Part shown: in pieces, positions 8,898-18,261 of the stretch | Position numbering within the stretch: position 1 is the stretch's first letter | Layout: each line of letters opens with the position of its first letter | Assembly: GCF_001509555.1 (NCBI RefSeq) | Contig: NZ_LMAS01000001.1 | Coordinates: forward strand, 720,620 to 784,619 | From: Bacillus sp. FJAT-29937 | Lineage (GTDB): Bacteria; Bacillota; Bacilli; Bacillales; Cytobacillaceae | Direction: 5' to 3' | DNA length: 64,000 nucleotides | Notes under the pieces: model-generated | What the model was told of the DNA's origin: nothing | What the model saw: the letters and a program-made list of their open reading frames with translations, nothing else | Databases searched by the model: none | Made by a program: the position numbers and the translations under genes

Positions 8898-9649
8898 GTT
8901 TCCAACACCCCTTTAATATAATCCCTTAAATACACATAATCACCAATTAATATGAGTGACATAGCAATTATGTATTTTCTATTTCTTTCAATTGTCTTTC
9001 TACTAATAGAAACATAGTTTTCGAGCTGTTTAATGGGCAATCTTTTCTTTTCAAGCAACATTTGTTTCAGCTCGCTATGTTCCGCAATCAATTGTGCTAC
9101 CATCATTGCATTTTTTCTTGCATCCGCATGCTTTGGTGATTGCTGAAGTAAATCATTGAATGAAAGCTCGAATTGATTAAGAACTTCATTAAATTGAAGG
9201 ATTTCTTCCCTTCTTAATTCTTCATCTGTTTTCCTTTTGTAATCATTTAATGAAAGCTCATTTTCAATCGTATTTCCAGTCTGATCTTCTTCTCTTTCAT
9301 TTGCCGAGTAATCAAGCTTCAAAACTTGGTGCTTTGATTGAGTCCGAATGTAATCAATAACCCTTCTTTTAATTAAGACTTCAGAAAAACTTATTAATGA
9401 ACTCCCTTTTTCAGGAGAATATTTTTGGATCGCTTCATTAAAAGCAATTAGACCTATACTGAATTCATCATCCGAGTCATGTATATATCTTTTACAAACG
9501 GATGACACGGTCTTAGCAATAAATGGTTTATATGAATGTATTAGTTCATTTTGTAGAATTGTATCGCCTTGCTGAATTAAATAAACTGTTTCTTCCATTG
9601 TTTTTTTTCGCTTTTTTGCCATGAACAACAAACCTAGCAATAGCCTCAC
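8894..9649 (-). CDS. sigI: RNA polymerase sigma factor SigI
   Basis: The 251-residue product is colinear with B. subtilis SigI: region 2 reads FIAKTVSSVCKRYI and DDEFSIGLIAFNEAI, and the C-terminal helix-turn-helix reads LPIKQLENYVSISRKTIERNRKYI. SigI directs a heat- and envelope-linked regulon and is held by RsgI. The start is uncertain: GTG at 9649 has little room for a ribosome site, while TTG at 9640 follows AGAGGTGAGG. The DUF5667 gene lies upstream on the same strand. Confidence 0.93.
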   Translation of the reverse strand: MRLLLGLLFMAKKRKKTMEETVYLIQQGDTILQNELIHSYKPFIAKTVSSVCKRYIHDSDDEFSIGLIAFNEAIQKYSPEKGSSLISFSEVLIKRRVIDYIRTQSKHQVLKLDYSANEREEDQTGNTIENELSLNDYKRKTDEELRREEILQFNEVLNQFELSFNDLLQQSPKHADARKNAMMVAQLIAEHSELKQMLLEKKRLPIKQLENYVSISRKTIERNRKYIIAMSLILIGDYVYLRDYIKGVLET

Positions 9650-9778
9650 CTCTTATCCAAAACACATTATATCATACGATGGCGAGGGACGTTTTTTAAG
9701 GGTGGGGCTGCATGATAAGGAAAAGAGAACTAATAAAAGTCCTCTTTTTCTTATATGTTTATATATCTTTACAAATTA

Positions 9779-11053
9779 TTAGTCGTTTTTTCCATTGCCT
9801 TTATTTTCATGGTCCTTTTTATGTGAATGTTTTTGATCATGCTTTGCTGCTTGAGCCTGCTTTTCGGCTATTTTTACCTCTTTACGTTGTTCTTTTACTT
9901 CTTCACGAGCTTGCTTTGCTTCTTCACGGGCTTGCTTTGCTTCTTGTTTAGCAGCTTCACGCTTTTGTTTTTCTTCTTGTTTCACTAATTCACGGGCTTT
10001 TTTCTCTTCTGCCTTAGCTAATTCACGGGCTTGTTTTTCCTGTTGTTTCTTTAATTCATGTGCTTTTTTCGCCTCAGCACGCTCCTTAGCTTTCTCTGCT
10101 TTTTCCTTTTGCTTCTTATTTTCCCCTTCAGCTTGAGGAGTTTTCTCTTGGATTACAGCTTCATCATGATCCTTGTTTACAACTTCTTGATCTGTTTTAT
10201 CAGCTTCTGCAGCTGTATTCTCATCCTTGCTTACTTCTACATTTGTTTTTTGGGAGATATCCTCTGATGCAACATCTATTCCATATTTTTCATTTAGTTT
10301 CTCAATCTTTTTCGCTAATTTCGCATAGCTTTTATCAATATTTTTTTGCAGTGCAGCCTTTGCAACTGGATTTTTCACCTTTTCCATTGCTGCTTTTAAA
10401 GCAATAATGTTCTGTGACATTAATTCTTGCAATTCATCGGCTGGCTTTTCTGCTTTCTCTACATCTACCTTCACTTCATCATTTGCAGACACTTCTTCAG
10501 CCTTAGTCTTTTCTGTATCGGTCTGTTCTGCTTTTTCAGTATCCTTCTCTGCTGGCTCTTCGCTCGTTGTAACCTCTTGCTCTTTATTTTCTACTTTTGA
10601 TAAATTTTTTAACGCTTCTTCAATTACTTTCATTGCCTCTTCTTCTTTTTCTTTTGCAAAAAGAGCTTCAGCTTCTGCTAGTCGCTCTGCTGCAAATGTG
10701 GCTAGTAATTTAGCTTCCTTTTCATCGTCAAAAGTAAGGGCTAATTTGATTTTTTCTAAGGCAATTTTTGCAAAGTAGAAAAAGTTCCCAGGGACTAGAG
10801 ATGGCTTTTCAGCACTCACCGCATCTTCTGTGCCTTCTTTATGATTCGTTTCTGCATCTAATTCTTTATTTTCAGTTTGGACTTCATTTTCATTTGTTTG
10901 ATTGTCCAAAACTACCGTTTGATATTCTTCTTGGCTTTCTGTATTTTCGGCTGCCGACGTTAGTAAGGCAGAAAATGTAAATGTTCCTGCTAAGACTAAT
11001 GCTAAAGTTCCTTTTGCTATTTTGTTTAATTCCTTAGTTGATAAAAATTTCAA
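9779..11053 (-). CDS. Secreted DUF5667-domain protein with long charged coiled coil
   Basis: The 424-residue product has a Sec signal peptide (KGTLALVLAGTFTFSALLTSAA, cleavage near residue 35). A DUF5667-like helical domain spans about residues 85-155 (LVPGNFFYFAKIALEKI, ATFAAERLAEAEALF). An acidic linker follows, and residues about 310-400 are Lys/Glu/Ala heptads (KARELAK, KQAREEAK units) that should form a long coiled coil before a His/Lys/Gly-rich end. It is translated towards sigI, 129 bp away, and may be part of the SigI regulon or sense envelope state; that is inference. Function unknown. Confidence 0.7.
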   Translation of the reverse strand: MKFLSTKELNKIAKGTLALVLAGTFTFSALLTSAAENTESQEEYQTVVLDNQTNENEVQTENKELDAETNHKEGTEDAVSAEKPSLVPGNFFYFAKIALEKIKLALTFDDEKEAKLLATFAAERLAEAEALFAKEKEEEAMKVIEEALKNLSKVENKEQEVTTSEEPAEKDTEKAEQTDTEKTKAEEVSANDEVKVDVEKAEKPADELQELMSQNIIALKAAMEKVKNPVAKAALQKNIDKSYAKLAKKIEKLNEKYGIDVASEDISQKTNVEVSKDENTAAEADKTDQEVVNKDHDEAVIQEKTPQAEGENKKQKEKAEKAKERAEAKKAHELKKQQEKQARELAKAEEKKARELVKQEEKQKREAAKQEAKQAREEAKQAREEVKEQRKEVKIAEKQAQAAKHDQKHSHKKDHENKGNGKND

Positions 11054-11170
11054 TTTATTTCACCTCATAGTTTTTTTCTGACTTTCTTAGCGGCCGCTAT
11101 TTTCACTACAACTGTACGGAGATGATTAGATGGTTTTTGGGGGTTATTAGATAAAAAAATTAATAAACAC

Positions 11171-11208
11171 AAAAAAAGCCTTAACAAAATTTGTTGTTAA
11201 AGCTAAAA
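11171..11208 (-). terminator. Terminator
   Basis: On the minus strand AGCTTTAACAA...TTGTTAAGGC followed by seven T; it lies just after the stop of the 11213-11686 membrane protein gene. Confidence 0.8.
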
Positions 11209-11212
11209 AAAC

Positions 11213-11686
11213 TTATAAGACACTTTGTTTCCTGACCGTTAATATTAACCACTTGACTAGAAACCCAATGACTAATCCTGGAATCAAAAAAAGCATAGGC
11301 AGAAACACTGGCCCAAATAACACCCCAAAAAGGGTAAGCTTTGTTGAATACATTAGCCCTACTGTAATAAAATAGGCACTAAAGACAAACGGAAGGTAGG
11401 AAAACTCTTCGGTTTTTGTCATGGCACTGCGATAGGCATCCCACATCGCAAACATATATAAACATGGATAAAACATTAACCATTGGAAATCAGTCACTTT
11501 GATCGCATTATCAATTTCCCCCATAAAGCTATACATGATGGCCATATTGAAATTGCTGTACACATTAATCATAAATTCGAGCACAACTAAAAATATGCCC
11601 TTCCATAATTGTCCCGATAATAACTGACTAAATCCAGGCAGAGCAATACTCCATAATATAGCTTCCACTTTTGTAAACGTTTTCAT
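11213..11686 (-). CDS. Small integral membrane protein (unknown)
   Basis: This 157-residue protein has four or five hydrophobic segments and an N-terminal PGFSQLLSGQLWKGI motif reminiscent of TM2/DUF5683-type membrane proteins. I chose the ATG at 11686 with GGTGATGAG in front; TTG at 11701 is also in frame. It stands between terminators and is therefore monocistronic. I do not know its function. Confidence 0.65.
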   Translation of the reverse strand: MKTFTKVEAILWSIALPGFSQLLSGQLWKGIFLVVLEFMINVYSNFNMAIMYSFMGEIDNAIKVTDFQWLMFYPCLYMFAMWDAYRSAMTKTEEFSYLPFVFSAYFITVGLMYSTKLTLFGVLFGPVFLPMLFLIPGLVIGFLVKWLILTVRKQSVL

Positions 11687-11796
11687 CTCATCACCAGCCA
11701 AGTTTCGATAGTATTATTTTGCTCTGGAACAGTGTTAAATATTTTCCATATCCCAAATAATTTCCAATTGAATTCCTACAACATTCGACAAATAAG

Positions 11797-11848
11797 CAAA
11801 AAAAAGTGAAAGAACAGCTTAAAATAAGCAGTCCTTTCACTTTTTCTC
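11797..11848. terminator. Terminator of prfC
   Basis: AAAAAGTGAAAG...CTTTCACTTTTT stem with an inner AGCTTAAAATAAGC loop region, downstream of the prfC stop. Confidence 0.8.
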
Positions 11849-11890
11849 CATAATAAAGACTATATTTACCATACAAAATTAGAAAATATA

Positions 11891-13471
11891 TTAATGCTCT
11901 GCATCCATCGGATTATACAATTTAATTTCTGGATTCTTTTCCTGGAACCAGCGAAGAGCGAAATCATTCTCGAATAAGAATACATTATGATCAAATCGGT
12001 CATGGACAAGAAGGCTTCTTGCGCTCGAAAGATTTTCATTCACATGATCTCCATCAACCCAGCGAACAATTTTTGAACCAATTCTCTCCATAATGACTTC
12101 TGTGTTATATTCATTTTTCATTCGATGCTCAAACACTTCAAACTGGAGCTGTCCAACCGCTCCCAAAAGTAAATCCTCAGTTTTAACTGTTTTATAAAGC
12201 TGAATTGCACCTTCTTGAACTAGCTGCTGAATCCCTTTATGGAAATGTTTTTGTTTCATCACGTTTTTCGCATAAACCCGAACAAAAAGCTCAGGCGTAA
12301 ATTGCGGCAGCCGTTCAAATTGGAAATTATCTTTCCCTGATGTTAAAGTATCACCAATTTGATATGTTCCAGTATCATAGATCCCGATAATATCACCGCT
12401 GACAGCTACATCAACAGTGCTTCTATCATCTGCCATAAATTGCGTTGACTGTGCTAGCTTAATTTGTTTACCTAGTCTTGGGATATTCACAGACATCCCT
12501 CGCTCAAAACGGCCAGAACATATTCTAAGGAAAGCAATACGGTCACGATGTGCAGGATTCATATTAGCTTGGATTTTAAAGATAAAACCTGAAAAGCTTT
12601 CAGATAATGGATCAATCTCACCAGCAGTAGAGTTCCTCGCTTGCGGCGGCGGTGCAAACTGGAGATAGGACTCTAGAAATGTTTGTACCCCAAAGTTCGT
12701 TAAAGCACTGCCAAAGAAAACGGGAGTAAGTTCTCCCTCTTTTACTTTTTCTACAGAAAACTCGTTCCCAGCTTCATTTAAAAGCATAATCTCTTCGAGT
12801 GTTTGCTCATAAAGACCTGATTTCTTAATTGTATGATCACCATCAATTTCTCCATCTTCATTCAAGGGAAGGAAGCGATCACTTTCTTCAACACGGAATT
12901 GTTCAATTCGATTATTAAAACGATCATAAATTCCAAGGAATTCTTTCCCCATTCCAATCGGCCAATTCATCGGATATGATTGGATACCCATTACTTCTTC
13001 AAGCTCAGCTAGAAGCTCTAATGGAGATCTTCCTTGCCGGTCGAGTTTATTAATAAATGTGAATATAGGTATGCCCCTCATTCGGCATACTTTAAAAAGC
13101 TTTAATGTCTGCTCTTCTATCCCTTTTGCTGAGTCAATTATCATCACTGCACTGTCAACAGCAGTTAAAGTCCGGTACGTATCTTCACTGAAATCCTGAT
13201 GCCCAGGTGTATCCAGGATATTTACACGTGCGCCGTTATAGTCAAATTGCATCACACTGGACGTAACGGATATTCCCCGCTGCTTCTCAATTTCCATCCA
13301 GTCACTTGTTGCATATTTTCCCGTCTTCTTTCCCTTTACAGTCCCAGCATCCCTGATTGCGCCCCCAAATAAAAGGAGCTTCTCCGTTAAGGTTGTTTTC
13401 CCTGCGTCCGGGTGAGAGATGATTGCAAAGGTTCTGCGTGATAATACTTCCTCTTTTAATTTATTGCCCAT
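11891..13471 (-). CDS. prfC: Peptide chain release factor 3
   Basis: This 526-residue translational GTPase has its G domain at the N-terminus: P-loop HPDAGKTT, switch [10 protein letters not shown], and NKLD for guanine specificity. The RF3 middle and C-terminal domains follow ([17 protein letters not shown]). RF3 recycles RF1/RF2 after peptide release. The length is typical and the start follows GTGAGGA. It is monocistronic, with its own terminator. Confidence 0.95.
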   Translation of the reverse strand: MGNKLKEEVLSRRTFAIISHPDAGKTTLTEKLLLFGGAIRDAGTVKGKKTGKYATSDWMEIEKQRGISVTSSVMQFDYNGARVNILDTPGHQDFSEDTYRTLTAVDSAVMIIDSAKGIEEQTLKLFKVCRMRGIPIFTFINKLDRQGRSPLELLAELEEVMGIQSYPMNWPIGMGKEFLGIYDRFNNRIEQFRVEESDRFLPLNEDGEIDGDHTIKKSGLYEQTLEEIMLLNEAGNEFSVEKVKEGELTPVFFGSALTNFGVQTFLESYLQFAPPPQARNSTAGEIDPLSESFSGFIFKIQANMNPAHRDRIAFLRICSGRFERGMSVNIPRLGKQIKLAQSTQFMADDRSTVDVAVSGDIIGIYDTGTYQIGDTLTSGKDNFQFERLPQFTPELFVRVYAKNVMKQKHFHKGIQQLVQEGAIQLYKTVKTEDLLLGAVGQLQFEVFEHRMKNEYNTEVIMERIGSKIVRWVDGDHVNENLSSARSLLVHDRFDHNVFLFENDFALRWFQEKNPEIKLYNPMDAEH

Positions 13472-13652
13472 ATATTTTCCTCACTGACTTTCAAATTTAA
13501 TCGTACCTTTAATTTTATCATTTTTAAAAAACATATTGCAATACTGTATTCCATAACACATGACATTTTGCAAACGGTTATAAAAATAGCTTTGAAGGCA
13601 AATAGTGACTATAATTAAATTATCTATTAGACTTTAAATATTCAATCTGGAG

Positions 13653-14537
13653 TTGATTCTGCTGGATTCGATTACACATACTTTATTCGGGCTTGCCCTT
13701 TATGGAACTGTCGATAAAAAGGATTTGGATAAAAATCATAAAAGAGCTTATCTTGTAACTGCGGTCGGTGCAAGTCTAATTCCTGACATTGATGTCATAT
13801 CAAGGATTTGGGATACAGAGGGCCTGTACCAAATGTGGCACCGAGGAATTACTCACTCTGTTTTCTTAACACCCATTTGGGCCCTGTTATTTTCACTCAT
13901 TTGTTTGGCCATTTTTAAAATCAAAGATATGAAATTATTCCTGCTTGGATGGCTTGCTGTTTTCATACATAATACGAGCGATCTTTTTAATGCTTGGGGA
14001 ACTGGGTATTTAGAGCCGTTTTCCTCTAAAAGGATTACATTTGGGACGATCCCAATCGTTGATTTAGTGTTTTGGGGAATTTTGGGGCTTGCTTTTATTT
14101 TTTCAAGAAAAGGGAAGAAAAAGCCTTCTTATTATTTTAAGCTTGCTTGGGCATTCATTGCCTTACATTTAATCGTTCAAACGACTCAAGGGTATATTAT
14201 CTACAAGCAATATGATGATCAATATGAGCAAGTGGCTCTTTCTGCCGGTTTTATTCCATGGACTTTTTCTGTTATTACGATGAATGATAATCAGGTGACT
14301 ATTTTTCAAGACAATCTTTTTCAGGACAAAAAGGTTCAATATGTTCTTGAATCTGCACCCGAAGCCGACTTAGACAAATTATTTGATGAGCGCCCGGAAG
14401 CAAAAACCCTTTATGAGTGGTCCCCATTCGTTGTGCTAGTAAACGATAAGGAGCGTCTCGGCTTATATGACCCACGATTTTATCGTAATGGACAATCATT
14501 TTTATTTGAATACATTGAGAAAAACGAAATAAGATGA
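13653..14537 (+). CDS. Membrane-bound metal-dependent hydrolase (DUF457, YfhP/YdjM-like)
   Basis: This protein of about 290 residues has several TM segments and the family's motifs: DSITHTLFGLALYG at the N-terminus, SLIPDIDVISR near residue 48, and MWHRGITHS near residue 68. The conserved His/Asp residues are thought to bind metal; no substrate is established. The start is unusual. The only ribosome site, GGAG at 13649-13652, touches the TTG at 13653, whereas CTG codons at 13659 and 13662 are 6 and 9 bases away and would give the usual short N-terminus. Confidence 0.75.
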   Translation: MILLDSITHTLFGLALYGTVDKKDLDKNHKRAYLVTAVGASLIPDIDVISRIWDTEGLYQMWHRGITHSVFLTPIWALLFSLICLAIFKIKDMKLFLLGWLAVFIHNTSDLFNAWGTGYLEPFSSKRITFGTIPIVDLVFWGILGLAFIFSRKGKKKPSYYFKLAWAFIALHLIVQTTQGYIIYKQYDDQYEQVALSAGFIPWTFSVITMNDNQVTIFQDNLFQDKKVQYVLESAPEADLDKLFDERPEAKTLYEWSPFVVLVNDKERLGLYDPRFYRNGQSFLFEYIEKNEIR

Positions 14538-14564
14538 GGACTTGAAACCCTCATCTTTGTTTTC
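14531..14564. terminator. Terminator between converging genes
   Basis: GATGAGG...CCCTCATC stem followed by TTTGTTTTC. Confidence 0.65.
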
Positions 14565-14574
14565 ACTCATTCCA

Positions 14575-15177
14575 TTATTTCGCAAATCTGTGATTGCCAA
14601 TAACGGTTGTGACTGTTTTTGTTCTTAACCATTTACTGTTTGTTTTATCAGGATTAAAGAAAAATACTGACTCATTTCCTTGTCCTTGAAGAGCTAAAGC
14701 TTCCATCACAGCTTTTTTTGAATCTTCACCAGAAGGCTCATTAATCGATCCATTATCAACGGGCTGGAATTGTCTTTTTTGATAGATTACATCTTTAATC
14801 TTATCAGGGAATCGGTCATCTTCTACCCGATTCAATACAACTAATGCGACAGCAACCTTTCCCTCGTGTGGTTCTCCTTTTGCCTCTGCATGTACAAGCC
14901 TTGCAAGAAGGTCTTTGTCAGCCTTTGAAATTGTTTTAGGTAAAATGAGCTTTTGACCAGGATGAATCTTATTCGACTTTAAGTAATTTATTTCCTTTAA
15001 CTCCAGCTCAGATACTCCGTATTTCACTCCAATTTTAAAAAGGGAATCGCCTTTTTGAACAGTATATATACCTACATGATCTAATGTTTCAGCATTTACA
15101 TGTGTATCCATTGATTGAATAAATTGGAATGAGAGCATCATGAATCCCGCTAGTATAGCTGCCACAAGCTTCTTCAT
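14575..15177 (-). CDS. LysM plus SleB/CwlJ-type cell wall hydrolase
   Basis: This 200-residue exported protein has a signal peptide (residues 1-30) and one LysM domain at about residues 38-82 (YTVQKGDSLFKIGVKYGVS). A Hydrolase_2 domain follows at about residues 90-195, with the ARLVHAEAKGEP motif whose Glu is the likely catalytic residue of SleB/CwlJ enzymes, and VVLNRV. It probably cleaves peptidoglycan during sporulation or germination; B. subtilis YkvT has a comparable layout. A strong RBS (GGAGGAGAT) precedes the ATG. Confidence 0.88.
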   Translation of the reverse strand: MKKLVAAILAGFMMLSFQFIQSMDTHVNAETLDHVGIYTVQKGDSLFKIGVKYGVSELELKEINYLKSNKIHPGQKLILPKTISKADKDLLARLVHAEAKGEPHEGKVAVALVVLNRVEDDRFPDKIKDVIYQKRQFQPVDNGSINEPSGEDSKKAVMEALALQGQGNESVFFFNPDKTNSKWLRTKTVTTVIGNHRFAK

Positions 15178-15394
15178 TATATCTCCTCCTATTAGAAAAA
15201 CCTTATTTGTATGATTAATTTCCTTTGCAAGTTACGTGCCAACATCTATTACCGTAACATACTTTAGCATTAGTCACCAAACCTTAATATTTTCCATGGG
15301 ATGAAAGGAATAAGCAGGAAATTATTAATGGGAACATTCCCCATCTGTATAACCAGTTTATGTATGATTTAATGGACCAAATTCCCAAAAACAA

Positions 15395-15430
15395 TCAAAA
15401 AAGCAAGAGAGTGTTTGCTCTCTTGCTTCC
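15395..15430 (-). terminator. Terminator of the first YjcZ-type gene
   Basis: On the minus strand AAGCAAGAGAG...CTCTCTTGCTT followed by a T run. Confidence 0.8.
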
Positions 15431-15434
15431 TTAA

Positions 15435-15563
15435 TTAACAAAATCTAAAACATGATGCGCCTACGATGATAAGCAGAATAAACAGGACAACGATTAAAGC
15501 AAAACCGCCTCCAAATCCACCACATCCATAGCCGCCATATCCATAGCCGCCGCCGTAAAACAT
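15435..15563 (-). CDS. YjcZ-family sporulation peptide
   Basis: This 42-residue product starts with a Gly/Tyr-rich head (MFYGGGYGYGGYGCGG), followed by a single hydrophobic helix (FALIVVLFILLIIVGAS) and CFRFC at the end. GGAGGAG stands eight bases before the ATG. YjcZ-type peptides are abundant, poorly characterised sporulation products. Confidence 0.85.
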   Translation of the reverse strand: MFYGGGYGYGGYGCGGFGGGFALIVVLFILLIIVGASCFRFC

Positions 15564-15604
15564 AAACTAATCTCCTCCTTATTTATTTACAAAATCATTT
15601 CTAA

Positions 15605-15715
15605 TTAATAAACCCCATACCCTCCGAAGCCCCAAGAAGCCCCAATAATGATTAACAAGATAAACAATACAACAAGGAGAGCGAAGCCTCCACCACATGC
15701 AATTCCATCTGACAT
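15605..15715 (-). CDS. YjcZ/YtrI-like small sporulation peptide
   Basis: The 36-residue product shares the FALxVVLFILLIIxGAS helix with the gene immediately downstream and ends GFGGYGVY, so the two are tandem paralogues. I chose the second ATG at 15715, nine bases after AGGAGG; the ATG at 15721 is too close to the ribosome site. Confidence 0.8.
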   Translation of the reverse strand: MSDGIACGGGFALLVVLFILLIIIGASWGFGGYGVY

Positions 15716-15851
15716 TTTCATATACCTCCTTTATTTGATTCTATATATCCTATTCAAATGAGCTAATGTGTGCGATAGACGAATGCACAATTTTTGGGTT
15801 ATTTCATTAGGACAAACTATAAATCCTGTATTTATGCCTAATTTATAAAAA

Positions 15852-15892
15852 TAAAAAAGGGAGGAAATCTAAACAGATCACCTCCCTTTCCT
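15852..15892 (-). terminator. Terminator of yuaF-floT
   Basis: On the minus strand AAAGGGAGG...CCTCCCTTTTTTATTTTT, 37 bp after the floT stop. Confidence 0.85.
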
Positions 15893-15928
15893 AAAAAATA
15901 TAAATTTTACACAATGATAATAATCTAA

Positions 15929-17464
15929 TTACTCTTCAGCTTTTGCTTCACTATCCTTCTTACTTGCTGCCAACTCACTAGATAGCTCATTTATGCTTTG
16001 ACGAATATTTCCCTTTCCGGAAAAGTTTTCAATCAGCTCTTTTACATCAATACCAGATGATGCTTTCAAACTTTCTTGCATCGTGGACATTAAATTCGTT
16101 GCATATCCTGTTATTTTATTCGCACCGCCATTTTTCCCATCACTGCCAGTATCAACAACTGTAATCTTATCAATATTGGAAAGCGGAGTCGCCACTTGCT
16201 TCGCATACTCCGGAAGCATTTCCAATACCATATCCATAATAGCTGCCTGGCCATATTGCTCAAATGCTTCGGCGATTTTTCGTTTTGCTTCTGCTTCTGC
16301 AAGTCCTTTCAGGCGAATAATTTCTGCTTCTGCTTCCCCTTGTGCACGTTGAGATTCAGCTTTTGCCAATCCATCTACACGAACCCTTTCTGCTTCTGCA
16401 CGTGCCTGGGCTTCAATTAAGTATTTGTTTGCATCCGCTTCTGCGATTTGCTTCTTCTTATTTGCTTCTGCAGCTTGCTCTACAGCATACCGGTCTGCAT
16501 CTGCCTTCTTCTTTACTTCGGAATCATATTGACGTTCTCTTCTCAGTATTTCTTTTTCTTCTAATTCAATTTGTTTCTGGCGTTCAATAATCTTAATTTG
16601 CATTTCCTGCTCTGTAACTTCTTGCTTTGCGCGAGCTGTCTCTAAATCATAGGCTTGGTCTGCTCGAGCTTTTGCTACATCCTGCTCTCTGCGGTAATCA
16701 GCCATTTTCATTTGGTTTTCTTTCTCTGCTTCGGCTATTTCTGTTGCTCTTTCAAGCTCAGCCTTTTGTGCGTCCTTATCAGCTTCTGCACGTTTTATCC
16801 TCGTTTCCTTCTCAGCCTCTGCTGTTGCAATATCTGCATCCCGCTTCACCTGCGCAATTCTAGGCTTTCCTAAAGAGTCTAAATAACCGTTCTTATCGCG
16901 GACATCCTTAATTGTAAAGGAAACGATGATTAATCCCATTTTTGCAAGATCCTGTGATGCGACTCTTTGAACCTCTTGAGAAAACTTATCCCGATTTTTA
17001 TAAATTTCTTCAACAGTCATCGAACCAAGAATCGATCTCAAATGGCCTTCAAGAACCTCTTTCGCTTCATTTTCCCGATCTTCCTTTGATTTTCCAAGAA
17101 ATTGTTCTGCGGCCGTTGCAATTTCGCCAATGGAGCCGCCAATTTTAATGATTGCTGTCCCATCTGCCATAACAGGTACTCCCTGTTCTGTATAAACTTC
17201 AGGAGTCGATACCTCCAGTTTGCTTGATAGTAAGCTTAACGGCTGAGCCTGCTGGAACACCGGGAGCACAAATGTACCGCCGCCTCGAATAATTTTTATT
17301 TTATTTCCTGATTCATCAACATGTACATTTTTGCTGCCGAGATAGCTCCCTGTTACAATCAAAGCTTCGTCCGGACCAGCCGTCCTATACTTAGTAATAA
17401 AGATTCCTAATAAAGCAATTAATAAAAAAGCTGCAATTCCAATTACAATCCAAATCGTGAGCAT
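15929..17464 (-). CDS. floT: Flotillin FloT (YuaG)
   Basis: This 511-residue protein has an N-terminal membrane hairpin (residues 3-25), an SPFH/band-7 domain to about residue 200, and a long Ala/Glu/Lys/Arg coiled coil with the repeated AEAE and KAEAE units typical of flotillins. Flotillins organise functional membrane microdomains and affect membrane fluidity, signalling and sporulation. It lies 21 bp behind the NfeD-like yuaF gene, as in the yuaF-floT operon of B. subtilis. Confidence 0.95.
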   Translation of the reverse strand: MLTIWIVIGIAAFLLIALLGIFITKYRTAGPDEALIVTGSYLGSKNVHVDESGNKIKIIRGGGTFVLPVFQQAQPLSLLSSKLEVSTPEVYTEQGVPVMADGTAIIKIGGSIGEIATAAEQFLGKSKEDRENEAKEVLEGHLRSILGSMTVEEIYKNRDKFSQEVQRVASQDLAKMGLIIVSFTIKDVRDKNGYLDSLGKPRIAQVKRDADIATAEAEKETRIKRAEADKDAQKAELERATEIAEAEKENQMKMADYRREQDVAKARADQAYDLETARAKQEVTEQEMQIKIIERQKQIELEEKEILRRERQYDSEVKKKADADRYAVEQAAEANKKKQIAEADANKYLIEAQARAEAERVRVDGLAKAESQRAQGEAEAEIIRLKGLAEAEAKRKIAEAFEQYGQAAIMDMVLEMLPEYAKQVATPLSNIDKITVVDTGSDGKNGGANKITGYATNLMSTMQESLKASSGIDVKELIENFSGKGNIRQSINELSSELAASKKDSEAKAEE

Positions 17465-17485
17465 ACATTTTCCTCCAATCTAGTA

Positions 17486-18007
17486 TTAATTTCGTGGGAC
17501 AACATAAAGAACCCCGTCTTTAATGTCGATCACAAGCACTTTTTTTCCTTCTTCTATGACTTTGTTATCGAAGCTGGCAGCGGGCTTAGAAATCCTGCCG
17601 CTAATACTTTCAATCAAAACCTCTCCAAATCCATTCTCCGGAATTGGAATGATGACATTCCCCAATCTCCCTTTCAAAGAATCCTCTGTATATACAAGCG
17701 ATTCCTCAGAATTGGCTAATGGAATTAGAACAAATACATTTAGCAAAGTATCTAGTATGATAGAAACAATGGCAGCAATGACCAAAATTAGAATACTGTT
17801 TAGCCCCGTTAAAGCTTCAAGAACATATCCAATAGCTGATAAAAAAGTTAAAAATGCTAAGAATAGTACCGGGTTAAGGAAGCCAGTTGCTTCAGATATC
17901 CCTTCAATCACATCACCGAAAAATAAATATAAGATAATTAAACTCCCCGAAATAATGAGCGTATACAAATAGATTGTTTGGATTTCGATTCCAAATATCT
18001 CCATCAT
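17486..18007 (-). CDS. yuaF: NfeD-like membrane protein YuaF
   Basis: This 173-residue protein has three or four TM segments in the first 100 residues, and its C-terminal 70 residues form an OB-fold NfeD domain (GRLGNVIIPIPENGFGEVLI, ISKPAASFDNKVIEEGKKV). It is the partner of FloT in microdomains. A SigW-type promoter lies 83-109 bp upstream. A second in-frame ATG follows the first directly. Confidence 0.9.
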   Translation of the reverse strand: MMEIFGIEIQTIYLYTLIISGSLIILYLFFGDVIEGISEATGFLNPVLFLAFLTFLSAIGYVLEALTGLNSILILVIAAIVSIILDTLLNVFVLIPLANSEESLVYTEDSLKGRLGNVIIPIPENGFGEVLIESISGRISKPAASFDNKVIEEGKKVLVIDIKDGVLYVVPRN

Positions 18008-18089
18008 TATTCAGGCCCTTTCCTTCTAATAATGACAGCCATTTGTATCTCCCCCTTTAATCATCTATTTAATTGCAGTATACCTTACT

Positions 18090-18116
18090 TACGGATAATG
18101 TGCGGAAATTGTTTCA
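18090..18116 (-). promoter_or_regulatory. SigW-type promoter for yuaF-floT
   Basis: On the minus strand TGAAAC (18111-18116) is followed after 17 bases by CGTA (18090-18093). This matches the SigW consensus TGAAAC-N16/17-CGTA and agrees with the known SigW control of yuaF-floT in B. subtilis. Confidence 0.72.
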
Positions 18117-18261
18117 ATTTTTCGGAAAATAATTTTCAAATAACTATTTTAAGTGTCACTAAGATTCATAAACTTTGGCCTTTTTCTGTCATCTTCTAAA
18201 TTCTTCATGCATACGATACTCAAGAGATTAGCCATTTCCTTACAGGAGGTATGCAAGAAGA

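Noticed and set aside
10407..10778. 123-codon plus-strand Ser/Phe-rich ORF
   Set aside because: Antisense shadow of the DUF5667 gene's Glu/Lys/Ala codons.
11691..11876. 61-codon minus-strand ORF between prfC and the membrane protein gene
   Set aside because: It runs through the prfC terminator hairpin and has no sensible start.
16083..16863. Several plus-strand ORFs antisense to floT
   Set aside because: They mirror the repetitive Ala/Glu codons of the flotillin coiled coil; no ribosome sites or protein-like motifs.
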